A stretch of 64,000 nt of DNA from Tropicimonas isoalkanivorans (lineage in GTDB: Bacteria; Pseudomonadota; Alphaproteobacteria; Rhodobacterales; Rhodobacteraceae). The notes beneath the pieces are model-generated. The model did not search any database. It worked only from the letters and a program-made list of their open reading frames with translations, and was not told the origin of the DNA. The translations under genes and the position numbers were made by a program. Position 1 is the first letter of the stretch. Each line of letters starts with the position of its first letter. The DNA lies in the NCBI RefSeq assembly GCF_900112335.1, contig NZ_FOLG01000010.1, positions 124,001-188,000 of the forward strand, in the 5' to 3' direction. Below, one piece after another: positions 1 through 8,479 of the stretch.

Positions 1-205
1 GAAACGCACCGATCTCCAAGGTTTCGAAGTGCTCTATGTTCCAGGAATTCAGGACCGTGGCTTCGAGGTAGCGACGCAAAACATCGATGAACTCCACATA
101 CGCGCCGGCGTCCGCCGCGGCTTCGTACATGGCGGAAACGAGGCGGTCGCGGTCGAATTCGGACTCGAAGAACTCAGGGGTGCTACCGGAACTTGCAAAG
201 GTCAA
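1..205 (-). CDS. Unrecognised partial protein, N-terminal 68 codons, runs off the window start
   Basis: On the minus strand a frame stays open from a possible TTG start at 205 to the window edge, closed upstream by an in-frame TGA. The peptide is acidic and probably helical, containing ESEFDRDRLVSAMY and YVEFIDVLRRYLEATV. Its codons prefer G/C in third position like genuine genes here, while the plus-strand frames over the same bases read like shadows. I do not recognise the family. The true start could differ, because no good ribosome binding site is visible before the TTG. Confidence 0.4.
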   Translation of the reverse strand, partial: MTFASSGSTPEFFESEFDRDRLVSAMYEAAADAGAYVEFIDVLRRYLEATVLNSWNIEHFETLEIGAF

Positions 206-811
206 TGGTCGGCTGCCTCATCGAAATTCTTCCCAGTATGGACGGAACCGTCAGGAAAACCACGAAATATTGGGCTGCCGACGGATCAAATCGACTCCGG
301 AATAGTCCTGACAGACCCCTGATGATTGTGGAAGCCTGCCTCTCAGCGACTTGGTATGCGGCCCATCAACTTTCTTCTGCTGGACGTACACGCCATACAT
401 CCAAGCAGCCTTCCTGGAGAATCGAAGCCACGGGCACGAAACCGGCGCGATCTTACGAGGTTCCTGAACCATCATTCCGGCTTCCATGCGTCCGAGAGCC
501 CGCCCAGGGACGTGCAGACCTCGACGCGATGCTACATTGAAGCCTGTCATAGTCGACCTTCCAACAGGCTCCCAAAGTAGTCCACGTCTTCCTAACGCTG
601 GCTGCTCACCAGTCTGGCCTCAAGGGTCATTGACCTTCCACCTGCTGTAAGTCCCAGACTGAACAACTAGCGATCGTTTCACGTACAGTCGGAAGAGCGC
701 TTCGAAGAATATTGGCGGCACTCCATACAGGACCATCGCACTCCCGATCTGTCGAAACGTGCCGCCCTACGCGCGCCCCCGCCGTCGGGCGCCAACACAC
801 GAGAAAGCGGA
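206..811. other. Region without a supported gene, upstream of copA
   Basis: Short open frames exist on both strands (for example minus 251-550), but none has a recognisable domain, a convincing ribosome binding site or consistent codon use. The only candidate signal is the MerR-type promoter listed at 630-660. The rest may be decayed coding DNA. Confidence 0.5.
630..660 (+). promoter_or_regulatory. Candidate MerR/CueR-type promoter for copA (19-bp spacer)
   Basis: TTGACC at 630-635 is followed by a 19-bp spacer and a weak -10 (CAGACT, 655-660). The spacer holds an imperfect dyad, CTTCCA facing TGTAAG, at the position used by Cu-responsive MerR-family activators. A 19-bp spacer is typical of MerR-family promoters in general. 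The leader to copA would be about 150 nt. No cueR gene is visible in the window, so the assignment is inference. Confidence 0.35.
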
Positions 812-3139
812 ATGATAGCGCGGAAGAAACAGGAGAATGCGGCGGCGGAATATGTCTGCCCGATGCACCCCGACGTCCGGCAGGACACTCCCGGCGATTG
901 CCCGAAATGCGGAATGACATTGGTGCTCCACAGGTCCGACATCGGGCACGAGGGTCACCCGGGCGATGCCTCCGAAGCTCCCAAGAGCAACTACGACACC
1001 GTACCAAGTGACCATGACGGCCCGGTGTACACCTGCCCGATGCACCCGCAGGTGCGGCAGGTCGAGCCGGGATCCTGCCCGATTTGCGGTATGGGGCTGG
1101 AATTGGAGGCCGCCACAGTCGAGGACACCGGGCCGAACCCGGAGTTGGTGGACTTTACCCGGCGTTTCTGGGTTGGCGCCGCTCTGACCGTGCCCCTGCT
1201 GGTGCTGGCCATGGGACCGATGGTTGGGTTGGGCGGCATTCGCGAGGCGCTTGGCGCGCGCGCCGCGCTGTGGGCTGAGTTCGCACTGGGTACGCCTGTG
1301 GTGTTCTGGAGCGGCTGGCCGTTCCTAATACGCGGCTGGAATTCCTTCCGTTCGATGAATCTGAACATGTTTTCTTTGATCGCCATGGGTGTATCGGCGG
1401 CCTGGATCTTCAGCACGGTGGCCGTGCTTGCTCCAGGCGTCTTTCCTCAAGGGTTCCGCGATGCAGAGGGACATGTCGCCGTCTATTTCGAGGCCGCGGC
1501 GGTGATCGTCGTTCTTGTCCTGCTGGGTCAGCTTATGGAGTTGCGCGCCCGGGAAGGCACGGGCAAGGCGATCCGGGCGCTGCTCGACATGGCCGCCAAG
1601 ACCGCACTCGTTATCCGGAACGACGGCAGCGAGGAGGAGATTCCGCTGGAAGAGGTACATGTCGGAGATCGCATCCGCGTCCGGCCCGGCGACAAGGTGC
1701 CGGTGGACGGAACGGTTGTCGCCGGTCGCTCCTCGGTCGACGAGAGCATGATCAGCGGCGAACCTGTCCCATTGGAAAAGGTCGTGGGAGACCCGGTGAC
1801 CGGAGCTACGATCAACGGAACCGGCAGCATGGTGATCGAGGCAGAACGCGTCGGCGCCGATACCGTGCTGAGCCAGATCGTCCAAATGGTGGCACAGGCC
1901 CAACGCAGCCGTGCCCCGATCCAGAAGTACGCCGACAAGGTGGCGGGATGGTTTGTCCCCGCCGTGATCGGAGTGGCCATTCTCGCCTTTATCGGCTGGG
2001 CCGTGTGGGGCCCTGCTCCGGCGCTCTCCTACGCGCTGATCGCCGCCGTTTCCGTGTTGATCATTGCATGCCCTTGCGCGCTTGGCCTTGCCACGCCCAT
2101 GTCGATCATGACTGCAACGGGACGCGGAGCGCAGGCGGGAGTGCTGATCAAGAATGCCGAGGCGCTTGAGCGCTTCGAAATGGTCGACACGCTGATCGTG
2201 GACAAGACCGGGACGCTAACCGAGGGCAAGCCACGGCTCGTTGGACTTTATCCTGAAGACGGGCACGGCGAGGCAGACCTCCTGCGCCTCGCGGCGTCTC
2301 TCGAACGCGGCTCGGAGCATCCGCTGGCCGAGGCGATCGTGGGGGGTGCCATTGATCGAGGCGTGGATCTGGCCGATGCCAGTGACTTCGAGGCGGTCAC
2401 TGGCATGGGCGTCAAGGGCACTGTCGACGGGCGGGCTGTCGCGCTCGGAAACGCCCGGATGATCGAGGAACTCGGGCTGGACGCCGGAAGAGCCTCGGAG
2501 AAGGCCAACGCCCGACGTGATGAGGGTGAGACGGTGATGTACGTGGTGGTCGACGGCACGGTCGCGGGGCTTGTCAGCGTCGCCGATCCTGTGAAGGAAA
2601 CGACGCCCGATGCGCTGCGGAAGCTCCACGATCTGGGCTTCCGTATCATCATGGCCACCGGCGACAACGAGCGCACGGCCAGAGCGGTTGCGGGCCGGCT
2701 TGGGATCGATGAAATCCGCGCCGAGGTTCTGCCGAAAGACAAGGCGACGCTCATCCACGAATTGCAGCAAGCCGGACGCAAGGTGGCGATGGCCGGTGAC
2801 GGGGTGAACGATGCCCCCGCGCTGGCACAGGCCGATGTCGGCATCGCGATGGGAACCGGCGCCGACGTGGCGATCGAGAGCGCGGGGGTCACCTTGGTGC
2901 AAGGCAATCTCGACGGCATCGTGCGGGCGCGCCGCCTCGCCCAGGCTACGATGCGCAACATCCGCCAGAACTTGTTCTTCGCTCTCATCTACAACGCCCT
3001 GGGGGTGCCGATCGCGGCGGGCGTGCTTTTTCCGTTCCTCGGTATTCTGATCAGCCCGATGTTCGCCGCCTTCGCGATGAGCGCCTCTTCGATCTCGGTC
3101 GTTCTGAATTCTCTTCGGCTCAGGCGAACTGAGATATGA
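812..3139 (+). CDS. copA: Copper-exporting P1B-type ATPase CopA
   Basis: This 775-residue inner-membrane ATPase pumps Cu+ out of the cytoplasm. The N-terminus carries two heavy-metal-binding (HMBD-type) modules instead of classical CxxC HMA domains; each has CPMHP followed by CPxCGM (about residues 16-37 and 76-96). The core follows: the CPC ion site in [13 protein letters not shown], the phosphorylation site DKTGT, the SEHPL nucleotide motif and the hinge [10 protein letters not shown]. The last two helices contain YNxxGVP and MSASS, the signature of Cu+-specific P1B-1 pumps. Start: ATG at 812; the frame is open upstream but has no better start. It stands alone on the plus strand, closed by a shared terminator before the convergent cbtA. 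Copper specificity follows from the motifs; in vivo role is inferred. Confidence 0.95.
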   Translation: MIARKKQENAAAEYVCPMHPDVRQDTPGDCPKCGMTLVLHRSDIGHEGHPGDASEAPKSNYDTVPSDHDGPVYTCPMHPQVRQVEPGSCPICGMGLELEAATVEDTGPNPELVDFTRRFWVGAALTVPLLVLAMGPMVGLGGIREALGARAALWAEFALGTPVVFWSGWPFLIRGWNSFRSMNLNMFSLIAMGVSAAWIFSTVAVLAPGVFPQGFRDAEGHVAVYFEAAAVIVVLVLLGQLMELRAREGTGKAIRALLDMAAKTALVIRNDGSEEEIPLEEVHVGDRIRVRPGDKVPVDGTVVAGRSSVDESMISGEPVPLEKVVGDPVTGATINGTGSMVIEAERVGADTVLSQIVQMVAQAQRSRAPIQKYADKVAGWFVPAVIGVAILAFIGWAVWGPAPALSYALIAAVSVLIIACPCALGLATPMSIMTATGRGAQAGVLIKNAEALERFEMVDTLIVDKTGTLTEGKPRLVGLYPEDGHGEADLLRLAASLERGSEHPLAEAIVGGAIDRGVDLADASDFEAVTGMGVKGTVDGRAVALGNARMIEELGLDAGRASEKANARRDEGETVMYVVVDGTVAGLVSVADPVKETTPDALRKLHDLGFRIIMATGDNERTARAVAGRLGIDEIRAEVLPKDKATLIHELQQAGRKVAMAGDGVNDAPALAQADVGIAMGTGADVAIESAGVTLVQGNLDGIVRARRLAQATMRNIRQNLFFALIYNALGVPIAAGVLFPFLGILISPMFAAFAMSASSISVVLNSLRLRRTEI

Positions 3140-3145
3140 AGGCGG

Positions 3146-3184
3146 CCGGCCGCTCGGGTTTACCCAGGCGGCCGGTCATTGTTT
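3146..3184. terminator. Bidirectional terminator between copA and cbtA
   Basis: An 8-bp stem CCGGCCGC/GCGGCCGG (3146-3153 with 3168-3175) encloses a smaller GGG/CCC stem. It is followed on the plus strand by TCATTGTTT. It sits between the convergent stops of copA and cbtA. Confidence 0.6.
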
Positions 3185-3866
3185 AGCTGAAATCTACCCG
3201 TGCGTCCCTTCGCAGCCAGGCAAGGATCGCGCCGAGAAGGACCCAGCCGGCAAGCCCCGCGCCGAGCGCGCGACTGGCGAAGAGGGCGGCGATCTCCTGC
3301 GGCACCGGCCCTTCAAAATGCTCGGGCTGCGGTGCGCCGATCACGTGGGGCGCCAGAAGCAGAACGGCGGCGACCGGGATGCTCCATACCCCACGGCCGA
3401 ACGCGAGGAGCCAAAGTGCGACCGCGGTGACGACAACGGTCGCATGCCACCAGATCTGCCGCTGCGAAAGATCCACGTGCGCGGAGCCCGGGACCTCCGG
3501 CGGGAGGGAGAACGCCGGAGCCAGATGCGCTGCCACGAAGCCGCACACTCCCCAGATGGCCCCGGCCCGGGGTGAGATCGACCCACCCTCATCAGGGGCC
3601 AGCGCCATGGCGGCCGTCAGCAGCAGCCCGTACCCGACATAGACCAGCATGGAGAAGAGCAGGCTGAGCCCGTCGCGCGCGGGGTCGATCCCGCTCCACT
3701 CCCGGTGCGCCGAAATGGCTTCCGCCCCGCGATGCACCAGCACGCCGGCCTCGTAGAGTTCGGCATGGAGCAGCACCGGCTGCACGAACGCAAGTTGCAG
3801 CAGGCCCGTAAGCAGGCCCGCTGCAGCCCCGGCGACGATGCCGCCGGTCACATTTTTCAGGATCAT
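3183..3866 (-). CDS. cbtA: CbtA family cobalt transporter subunit
   Basis: This 227-residue integral membrane protein has about five hydrophobic segments. It opens with the typical GGIVAGAAAGLLTGLLQ helix and carries the conserved cytoplasmic and periplasmic motifs of CbtA (GIDPARDGL after the first helix, SAHVDLSQRQIWW). CbtA with CbtB forms a predicted secondary cobalt importer found beside B12 riboswitches. The gene begins 3 nt after the cbtB stop, so the two form one unit under the cobalamin riboswitch at 4093-4288. Start ATG at 3866. Cobalt as substrate is known for the family by genomic context rather than shown here. Confidence 0.9.
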   Translation of the reverse strand: MILKNVTGGIVAGAAAGLLTGLLQLAFVQPVLLHAELYEAGVLVHRGAEAISAHREWSGIDPARDGLSLLFSMLVYVGYGLLLTAAMALAPDEGGSISPRAGAIWGVCGFVAAHLAPAFSLPPEVPGSAHVDLSQRQIWWHATVVVTAVALWLLAFGRGVWSIPVAAVLLLAPHVIGAPQPEHFEGPVPQEIAALFASRALGAGLAGWVLLGAILAWLRRDARVDFS

Positions 3867-3869
3867 GGA

Positions 3870-4046
3870 CTAGTGGCAGACGAAACCATTGGCGTGCCGC
3901 ACGTCGTGGGCGGCGGCATGCAGGGCCGAGGCCTGAACGTTGCCGGCGACGGTGATGAGTGCCAGGCCCAGAATACCGCAGACGAATACGGTCATGCGGC
4001 GGCTGGAAATGTCCGGGAGGGCCTTCTGGCGAAGTGCAGTGATCAT
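3870..4046 (-). CDS. cbtB: CbtB family cobalt transporter subunit (58 aa)
   Basis: This 58-residue protein has one transmembrane helix (about residues 19-37) followed by a His-rich periplasmic tail, ALHAAAHDVRHANGFVCH, whose HAxxHDxRH pattern is the CbtB metal-binding signature. Start ATG at 4046 is preceded by AGGAG at 7 nt. A longer upstream extension of the frame runs through the riboswitch and is rejected. It is directly followed by cbtA (3-nt gap). Expression should fall when adenosylcobalamin is plentiful, judging by the riboswitch 47 nt upstream. Confidence 0.92.
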   Translation of the reverse strand: MITALRQKALPDISSRRMTVFVCGILGLALITVAGNVQASALHAAAHDVRHANGFVCH

Positions 4047-4092
4047 GGTCTTGCTCCTGTGGCTGTCACACCCGACAGCATCGAGTTTCAAT

Positions 4093-4288
4093 GATCCGGC
4101 AGGTCTCCTGGCTCGCGGGTCACCATGGGGGCCTGCCTTCCCTGCACGCGGCAAGTGGCATGTTAGGCCCGCACTCGCCGCTGACAGTCGCGGGGGCGGC
4201 TTCGGCCGGGACGGCCCGACATGGGTACCTTCCCTCCGAATTCCCTCTTCGTCTCCCGGCACTTTGTGCCTGTCGGGAGAACCGGATC
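4093..4288 (-). promoter_or_regulatory. Cobalamin riboswitch upstream of cbtBA
   Basis: Read on the minus strand, a 7-bp P1 stem pairs GATCCGG (4288-4282) with CCGGATC (4099-4093). Between them are the family hallmarks: GAGGGAA, CCGCGACTGT, the B12 box GCCACTTGCC...GGGAAGGC, and the 3' GAGCCAGGAGACCTGCC. It lies 47 nt upstream of the cbtB start, where B12 binding would shut down expression of cobalt uptake. Confidence 0.92.
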
Positions 4289-4400
4289 GCTCGAGGTTAC
4301 CTTCGGCGCAGGTTCCCTCGCAAGCCATTTATGGCGTGGATCAGCGGCAATGGTATTCCGGCCCCGGCACCCCGGGGGCGCTCCCGCGGCCATTGAGGCG

Positions 4401-4517
4401 TCAGCGCGTCAGGTATTTGAAGAGCGCGAGGATTGCCAGAAGCAGCAGGATCACGATCAGGATTGTCCAGAAGCCGCCGAGGCCCATACCCCATCCGTGT
4501 TGGTAGCCGTTCATCAT
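4401..4517 (-). CDS. Short single-pass membrane protein (38 aa)
   Basis: The frame encodes a Gly/His/Trp-rich N-terminus (MMNGYQHGWGMGLGGF), one strong transmembrane helix (about residues 17-34) and a basic end, KYLTR. Small proteins of this make-up often sit in copper-resistance loci of alphaproteobacteria. AAAGGA lies upstream of the double ATG at 4517. It is read in the same direction as the next two exported proteins, between them and the cbt riboswitch, so it may be the last gene of that unit. No function can be assigned. Confidence 0.6.
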   Translation of the reverse strand: MMNGYQHGWGMGLGGFWTILIVILLLLAILALFKYLTR

Positions 4518-4572
4518 CAGGATGTCCTTTCCTGTCCTCCCGGCGCCACGTGGCGGTGCAGTGCATTTCCGC

Positions 4573-4902
4573 TCAGTTGCGCCAGTTCATCCCGGGGCCA
4601 TGTCCGAAGCGATACCCCCAGCCTGTGCCGGGACGCGAAGGAACGCCGTTGCCCAGCATCATCTGCGGCCCGTGGCCAGCAGCCGGTCCAGGCATTCCGT
4701 TGCCGTAGGAACCGTAGGTACCCGGCGCCGTACCGCAGGGCGGCACTGTGGCGCCGGCTGTCGCGCAGGGTGGCGTCTGTTGGCCGGTCCATCCGGGGGC
4801 ATTCGCGGTTCCGGTTCCGAGTCCGGGGCCGTGCGCTATAGCCAGCGAAGGAACTGTCAAAGCTACAAACGTCAGCAGTGTCCGAGTCAGATGGTAAGTC
4901 AT
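4573..4902 (-). CDS. Exported Gly/Pro-rich small protein, unknown function
   Basis: This 109-residue protein has a clear Sec signal peptide (MTYHLTRTLLTFVALTVPSL then AIA-HG). The mature part is low in complexity and rich in Gly, Pro and Thr, with two Cys in PPCATAGATVPPCG and a GHGP-type His pattern. Start ATG at 4902 is chosen because AAGGAGACGG lies just upstream; an in-frame ATG at 4923 has no such site. It follows the EF-hand gene on the same strand. The His/Met/Gly composition and its neighbours suggest a periplasmic metal-binding role, but this is only inference. Confidence 0.6.
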   Translation of the reverse strand: MTYHLTRTLLTFVALTVPSLAIAHGPGLGTGTANAPGWTGQQTPPCATAGATVPPCGTAPGTYGSYGNGMPGPAAGHGPQMMLGNGVPSRPGTGWGYRFGHGPGMNWRN

Positions 4903-4965
4903 CCTCCGTCTCCTTTCATACATCGGCGGGCGGCCGGCCCAGGCGAGGGCCGGCTGCCAGGTCGA

Positions 4966-5715
4966 TCAGTTTTGCTCCTCTGGTTCGGCCGCATCGCTGT
5001 CGTCTTGCAGCCCTGGGCAATCCTGCCACAGCGTCGCGCGGTGGGCCTGAATCCGGGCTATCCAGTCGGCCGGCGCCGTGATCTCCGCCTGTGTCACCTG
5101 ACCGTCTCCGTCGGCGTCGAGGGCCTGGAAGCGGTCCACCATCATCGGGCGTATCGTGTTGTTGTGAAGCGCCTCGAATTCGCCCAGCGACAGGGTGCCA
5201 CTGCCATCGCTGTCATTGTCCGCCAGCGCAGCCTGCAGCCCATCTCGAGCCTCGTCGGATGTCACGGAGCCGTCCCGGTCGGCATCGAGATCGCCGAGGA
5301 AAGCCCCCATCATACCGACGCCACCGGGACCACCCACGATGCCGGGGCCAAAGGACCCGCCCATCATGCCCATGCCCGGCGCTCCGCCCATCATGACGGG
5401 GCCACCGAAGCCGCCCATCTGGCTGTGCATCTCCATCATGTGCTCCATGACCTCCGGATCGCCCATCATGGCCGGGCCCATGGCGCCGGGACCCATGCCG
5501 GCACGGCCGCCGGGGCCATGCATCGTGCCGGGGCCGCCTTGCCAACCGTCCATCATTTCGCCCGCACCGCTGCCCATCATCGCACCGGGGCCACCGTACT
5601 GACCCTGCATCCAGCCACCACCCTGCGGCCCGTGCGCCAGCGCCGGGATGGTGATGGCGGCGCCTATCGCGGCGATGGCTGCCAATGCGACCGCGCGTTT
5701 GCCTGAGCGTTTCAT
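4966..5715 (-). CDS. Exported EF-hand protein with Met/Gly/Pro-rich linker
   Basis: This 249-residue protein starts with a Sec signal peptide (MKRSGKRAVALAAIAAIGAA...ALA). About 100 residues follow that are extremely rich in Gly, Met and Pro (runs such as GPGAMGPAMMGDP). Three EF-hand loops come next: DLDADRDGSVT, DNDSDGSGTLS and ALDADGDGQVT. The EF-hands should bind Ca2+; the Met-rich part could bind Cu+. Start ATG at 5715 has AGGAG upstream; an earlier in-frame GTG lacks one. It is divergent from the response regulator at 5889, so it is a candidate target of that two-component system. Exact role unknown. Confidence 0.75.
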   Translation of the reverse strand: MKRSGKRAVALAAIAAIGAAITIPALAHGPQGGGWMQGQYGGPGAMMGSGAGEMMDGWQGGPGTMHGPGGRAGMGPGAMGPAMMGDPEVMEHMMEMHSQMGGFGGPVMMGGAPGMGMMGGSFGPGIVGGPGGVGMMGAFLGDLDADRDGSVTSDEARDGLQAALADNDSDGSGTLSLGEFEALHNNTIRPMMVDRFQALDADGDGQVTQAEITAPADWIARIQAHRATLWQDCPGLQDDSDAAEPEEQN

Positions 5716-5888
5716 GATCACGTCTCCTGTGTGTCGTCGTTTGGATGAGTTCAATCTGGGGGACGCGTGTCGCAGCAGGATGCCAAACCGGGGGAGAATT
5801 GTATCGGTTGGTCGCACCGCCCGGACCCTGATACATCTTGCGACCAATTTTGGGCTCCGCGCGCGCCAGCATACGATATGGGAGAGGC

Positions 5889-6611
5889 ATGACAGACGCG
5901 CCGCACATCCTGGTCGTTGATGACCATCGCGAGATCCGCGATGCCGTGAGCCGGTATCTTGAGCGCAACGGGATGCGCGCGAGCACGGCGCGGGACGCTG
6001 TGGAGATGGATGCCAAGCTGAAAGCCGGCCGCTTCGACCTGATCGTGCTCGACGTCATGATGCCGGGTGAGGACGGGATCTCCGTCTGCCGCCGACTGAG
6101 CGCGGACGGCACCGTGCCGATCCTCATGCTGACCGCCCTCGGGGAAGAAACCGACAGGATCATCGGGCTGGAGATTGGGGCGGACGACTATCTGCCCAAA
6201 CCCTTCAATCCGCGCGAGTTACTGGCACGGATCAAGGCGATCCTGCGGCGTAGCGGCCGGGCGGAACCCCACGCCGGCAGCCTGTCGAGCCACCGGGTGC
6301 AGTTCGCCGGTTGGACGCTCGATACCGACCGGCAGGAGTTGCGCCATACCGATGGGCGTGAGGTCCGCCTGACCACGGCAGAATTCCGGCTGCTGACCGT
6401 CTTTCTCGAACGCCCGCGCTTCGTGCTGAGCCGCGACCAACTGCTCGACCTGACCTCCGGCCGAACCGCTCATGTCTTCGACCGTACCATCGACAACCAG
6501 GTGAGCCGCCTGCGCAAAAAGATCGAGGAAGACCCGACCCGACCGCACCTGATCACCACCGTACGTGGCGGCGGATACAGTCTCGCCACCGACGTGAAGG
6601 TGGAGCCATGA
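5889..6611 (+). CDS. OmpR/PhoB family response regulator
   Basis: This 240-residue cytoplasmic regulator has a receiver domain (about 1-120; phosphoacceptor D55 in LIVLDVMMPG, acidic pair near residues 11-12, Lys in YLPKPF) and a C-terminal winged helix (about 140-235, ending RTIDNQVSRLRKKIE and the GGGYSL hairpin). Start ATG at 5889 has GGGAGAGG directly upstream. The stop overlaps the start of the kinase gene by ATGA, so the pair is translationally coupled. Placement in a copper block suggests it reports periplasmic metal stress. Its likely targets are the divergent EF-hand gene and the downstream exported proteins. Confidence 0.92.
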   Translation: MTDAPHILVVDDHREIRDAVSRYLERNGMRASTARDAVEMDAKLKAGRFDLIVLDVMMPGEDGISVCRRLSADGTVPILMLTALGEETDRIIGLEIGADDYLPKPFNPRELLARIKAILRRSGRAEPHAGSLSSHRVQFAGWTLDTDRQELRHTDGREVRLTTAEFRLLTVFLERPRFVLSRDQLLDLTSGRTAHVFDRTIDNQVSRLRKKIEEDPTRPHLITTVRGGGYSLATDVKVEP

Positions 6612-7993
6612 GGCGGTTTCTTCCCGGATCCCTGCGCGGGCAGTTGCTCCTGCTGATCCTGCTGACGCTCGCGCTGGCACAAGCCCTCGTCGTCTGGCTG
6701 TTTGCCGACGAACGGGAAATGGCGCTGCGAACCGCCCTCGGACAGGAGGCCGCCAGCCGGGCGGCGAACGTGGCGCGGCTGATTACGGAGGCGCCCGAGA
6801 ACCTCCATGGCTCCATCCTGCGGGCGGCAGACTCGCCGCTGGTGCGGTTCTCCTTGGACGCGTCCCCCACCGTGGATCACCCGAACCACGGCGCCGATCT
6901 ACTCGCCGAACAGATCGCGGCACAAATCAGAATGGACCCGGTGCCGGACGTCCGCCTGGAACTGCATCAGGCCGATACCGCCCCGCCACCGATGCGGGGC
7001 ATGACGGGCCAGATGGCCCAGATGCACCGGTCCATGCAGCCGGTGCCTATCTCGTCCGTGGAAATGAAGATCTCCATCGCAATGGCGACTGGCGACTGGC
7101 TGAACGTCGTGACCCGCTTCCATCGCCCACCGTATCAACTTGCCTGGACGGCGATCGCGACTTTCGCCATTTCAGCAGTCCTGATTGGGGCCACGGTCTG
7201 GATCGCCCTGGGGCGACTGACCGGCCCGTTGCGCGATCTTGCCCGGGCGGCGGAGGAGTTCGGCCGAGGTGCAGATGCGCAGGCGGTCGCGCCGTCGGGG
7301 CCGAACGAGCTACGCAGCCTGACAAGCGCCTTCAACCAGATGCAGGAACGTATCCGTCGCTTCGTCGACGACCGGACGCGGCTCCTCGCGGCTCTGAGCC
7401 ATGACTTGCGGTCGCCGCTCACGGCGCTTCGCGTCCGGGCTGAGATGGTCGACGAAGACGAAACCCGCGAGCGGATGATTGCGACCACCCAAGAGATGCA
7501 GGAAATGGTCGAAAGCACACTCGCGTTCGCCCGCGGCGTCTCGAATACCGAGCCCGTCGAGACGGTGGAGCTATCGGAAGTCGTCGCTGATTTGATCGCC
7601 GACATAAACGCGCCCGCGGGAACGGTCACCTTTCAACCCTCCGCGGCAATTGCCAGGGTACGGCTTCGTCCGACCTCCATGAGGCGCGCGCTGCGGAACC
7701 TGATCGAGAATGCCGTCCGCTACGGCGGAGATGCCGGCATTCGCATCTGGCGGGAAGAGGATTTGGTGCGTGTCGTCATCGATGACCGTGGGCCGGGCAT
7801 CCCCGAGGAAGAGCTCGAGCATGTCTTCGACCCGTTCGTACGGCTGGAAAGGTCTCGGTCGCGCGAGACGGGTGGGACGGGCTTGGGCCTCTCGATCGCC
7901 CGGACCATAGTGCAATCCCATGGCGGCGACATCTCGCTCGAGAACCGGGAGGGCGGCGGCCTTAGGGCCACTGTAACCTTGCCAATTGCTTGA
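6608..7993 (+). CDS. Sensor histidine kinase with Met-rich periplasmic loop
   Basis: This 461-residue membrane kinase has helix 1 (about 13-32), a periplasmic domain (33-177), helix 2 (about 178-200), HAMP (200-255), HisKA (H265 in AALSHDLRSP) and a HATPase_c domain with RALRNLIENAVRYGG, DDRGPGIP and GGTGLGLSIA. The periplasmic loop has Met at 129, 132, 136, 139 and 143 plus His140, a spacing suited to Cu+ or Ag+ binding. It is coupled to the regulator gene by a 4-nt overlap. CusS/CopS-like function is inferred from the Met cluster and neighbours, not from a full family match. Confidence 0.9.
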   Translation: MRRFLPGSLRGQLLLLILLTLALAQALVVWLFADEREMALRTALGQEAASRAANVARLITEAPENLHGSILRAADSPLVRFSLDASPTVDHPNHGADLLAEQIAAQIRMDPVPDVRLELHQADTAPPPMRGMTGQMAQMHRSMQPVPISSVEMKISIAMATGDWLNVVTRFHRPPYQLAWTAIATFAISAVLIGATVWIALGRLTGPLRDLARAAEEFGRGADAQAVAPSGPNELRSLTSAFNQMQERIRRFVDDRTRLLAALSHDLRSPLTALRVRAEMVDEDETRERMIATTQEMQEMVESTLAFARGVSNTEPVETVELSEVVADLIADINAPAGTVTFQPSAAIARVRLRPTSMRRALRNLIENAVRYGGDAGIRIWREEDLVRVVIDDRGPGIPEEELEHVFDPFVRLERSRSRETGGTGLGLSIARTIVQSHGGDISLENREGGGLRATVTLPIA

Positions 7994-8065
7994 CCGGTCC
8001 TCTTCCCGGCGAATTGCCTCCATGACGCATCGACATTTCCGCCGCCCAAGGGGAAACTCTCGGCC

Positions 8066-8395
8066 ATGACGCGCCTTTTCAACCTGCTCTGCATTGGTGT
8101 GCTTGCCGCTTTCCTGCTGGGATCGGTGTCGCAGGCCGCGTCCTTCGGCGAGATGACCCTGGAAATGGGCGCCGTGCATGACGGGGCCATGAACGACTGC
8201 GACGCCTGCGATAGCGCGGATGACGGTGCCGGCTGCGCCGGCGACTGCGTGTCGTTGACGGTTGCGATCCTGCCAGCCGAGGACGCTGAGCGCGGCGCCC
8301 AGAATGTGTGCGAACGAGCAGGCCACGTTGCCGTCAGGCCGGGTCGGTCAGACCCGCCCGCGACGTCGCCACCGCGATTCCATCTTCCGATCTGA
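8066..8395 (+). CDS. Small exported Cys-rich protein, unknown function
   Basis: This 109-residue protein has a Sec signal peptide (LLCIGVLAAFLLGSVSQAA). The short mature region holds Asp and four Cys in CDACDSADDGAGCAGDC, a plausible metal or redox site. GGGGAAA lies upstream of the ATG at 8066. It is the first gene after the two-component pair on the same strand, and the BNR-repeat gene follows. The Pro-rich C-terminus looks disordered. The family is not recognised; a copper-related role is suggested only by location. Confidence 0.55.
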   Translation: MTRLFNLLCIGVLAAFLLGSVSQAASFGEMTLEMGAVHDGAMNDCDACDSADDGAGCAGDCVSLTVAILPAEDAERGAQNVCERAGHVAVRPGRSDPPATSPPRFHLPI

Positions 8396-8479
8396 CTCTC
8401 CGCGCCGGTCTCCGGCGTAGCGTACAGGTAAGATACCGCGGGCTTTCCGGCCTCTGCGGGACCAATCGGAACAGGGAAC

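Noticed and set aside
251-550. Minus-strand frame of 99 codons near the window start
   Set aside because: No domain, no ribosome binding site and irregular codon use.
3870-4328. 152-codon frame extending cbtB upstream
   Set aside because: The extension runs through the cobalamin riboswitch; the ATG at 4046 has a good ribosome binding site and matches the family length.
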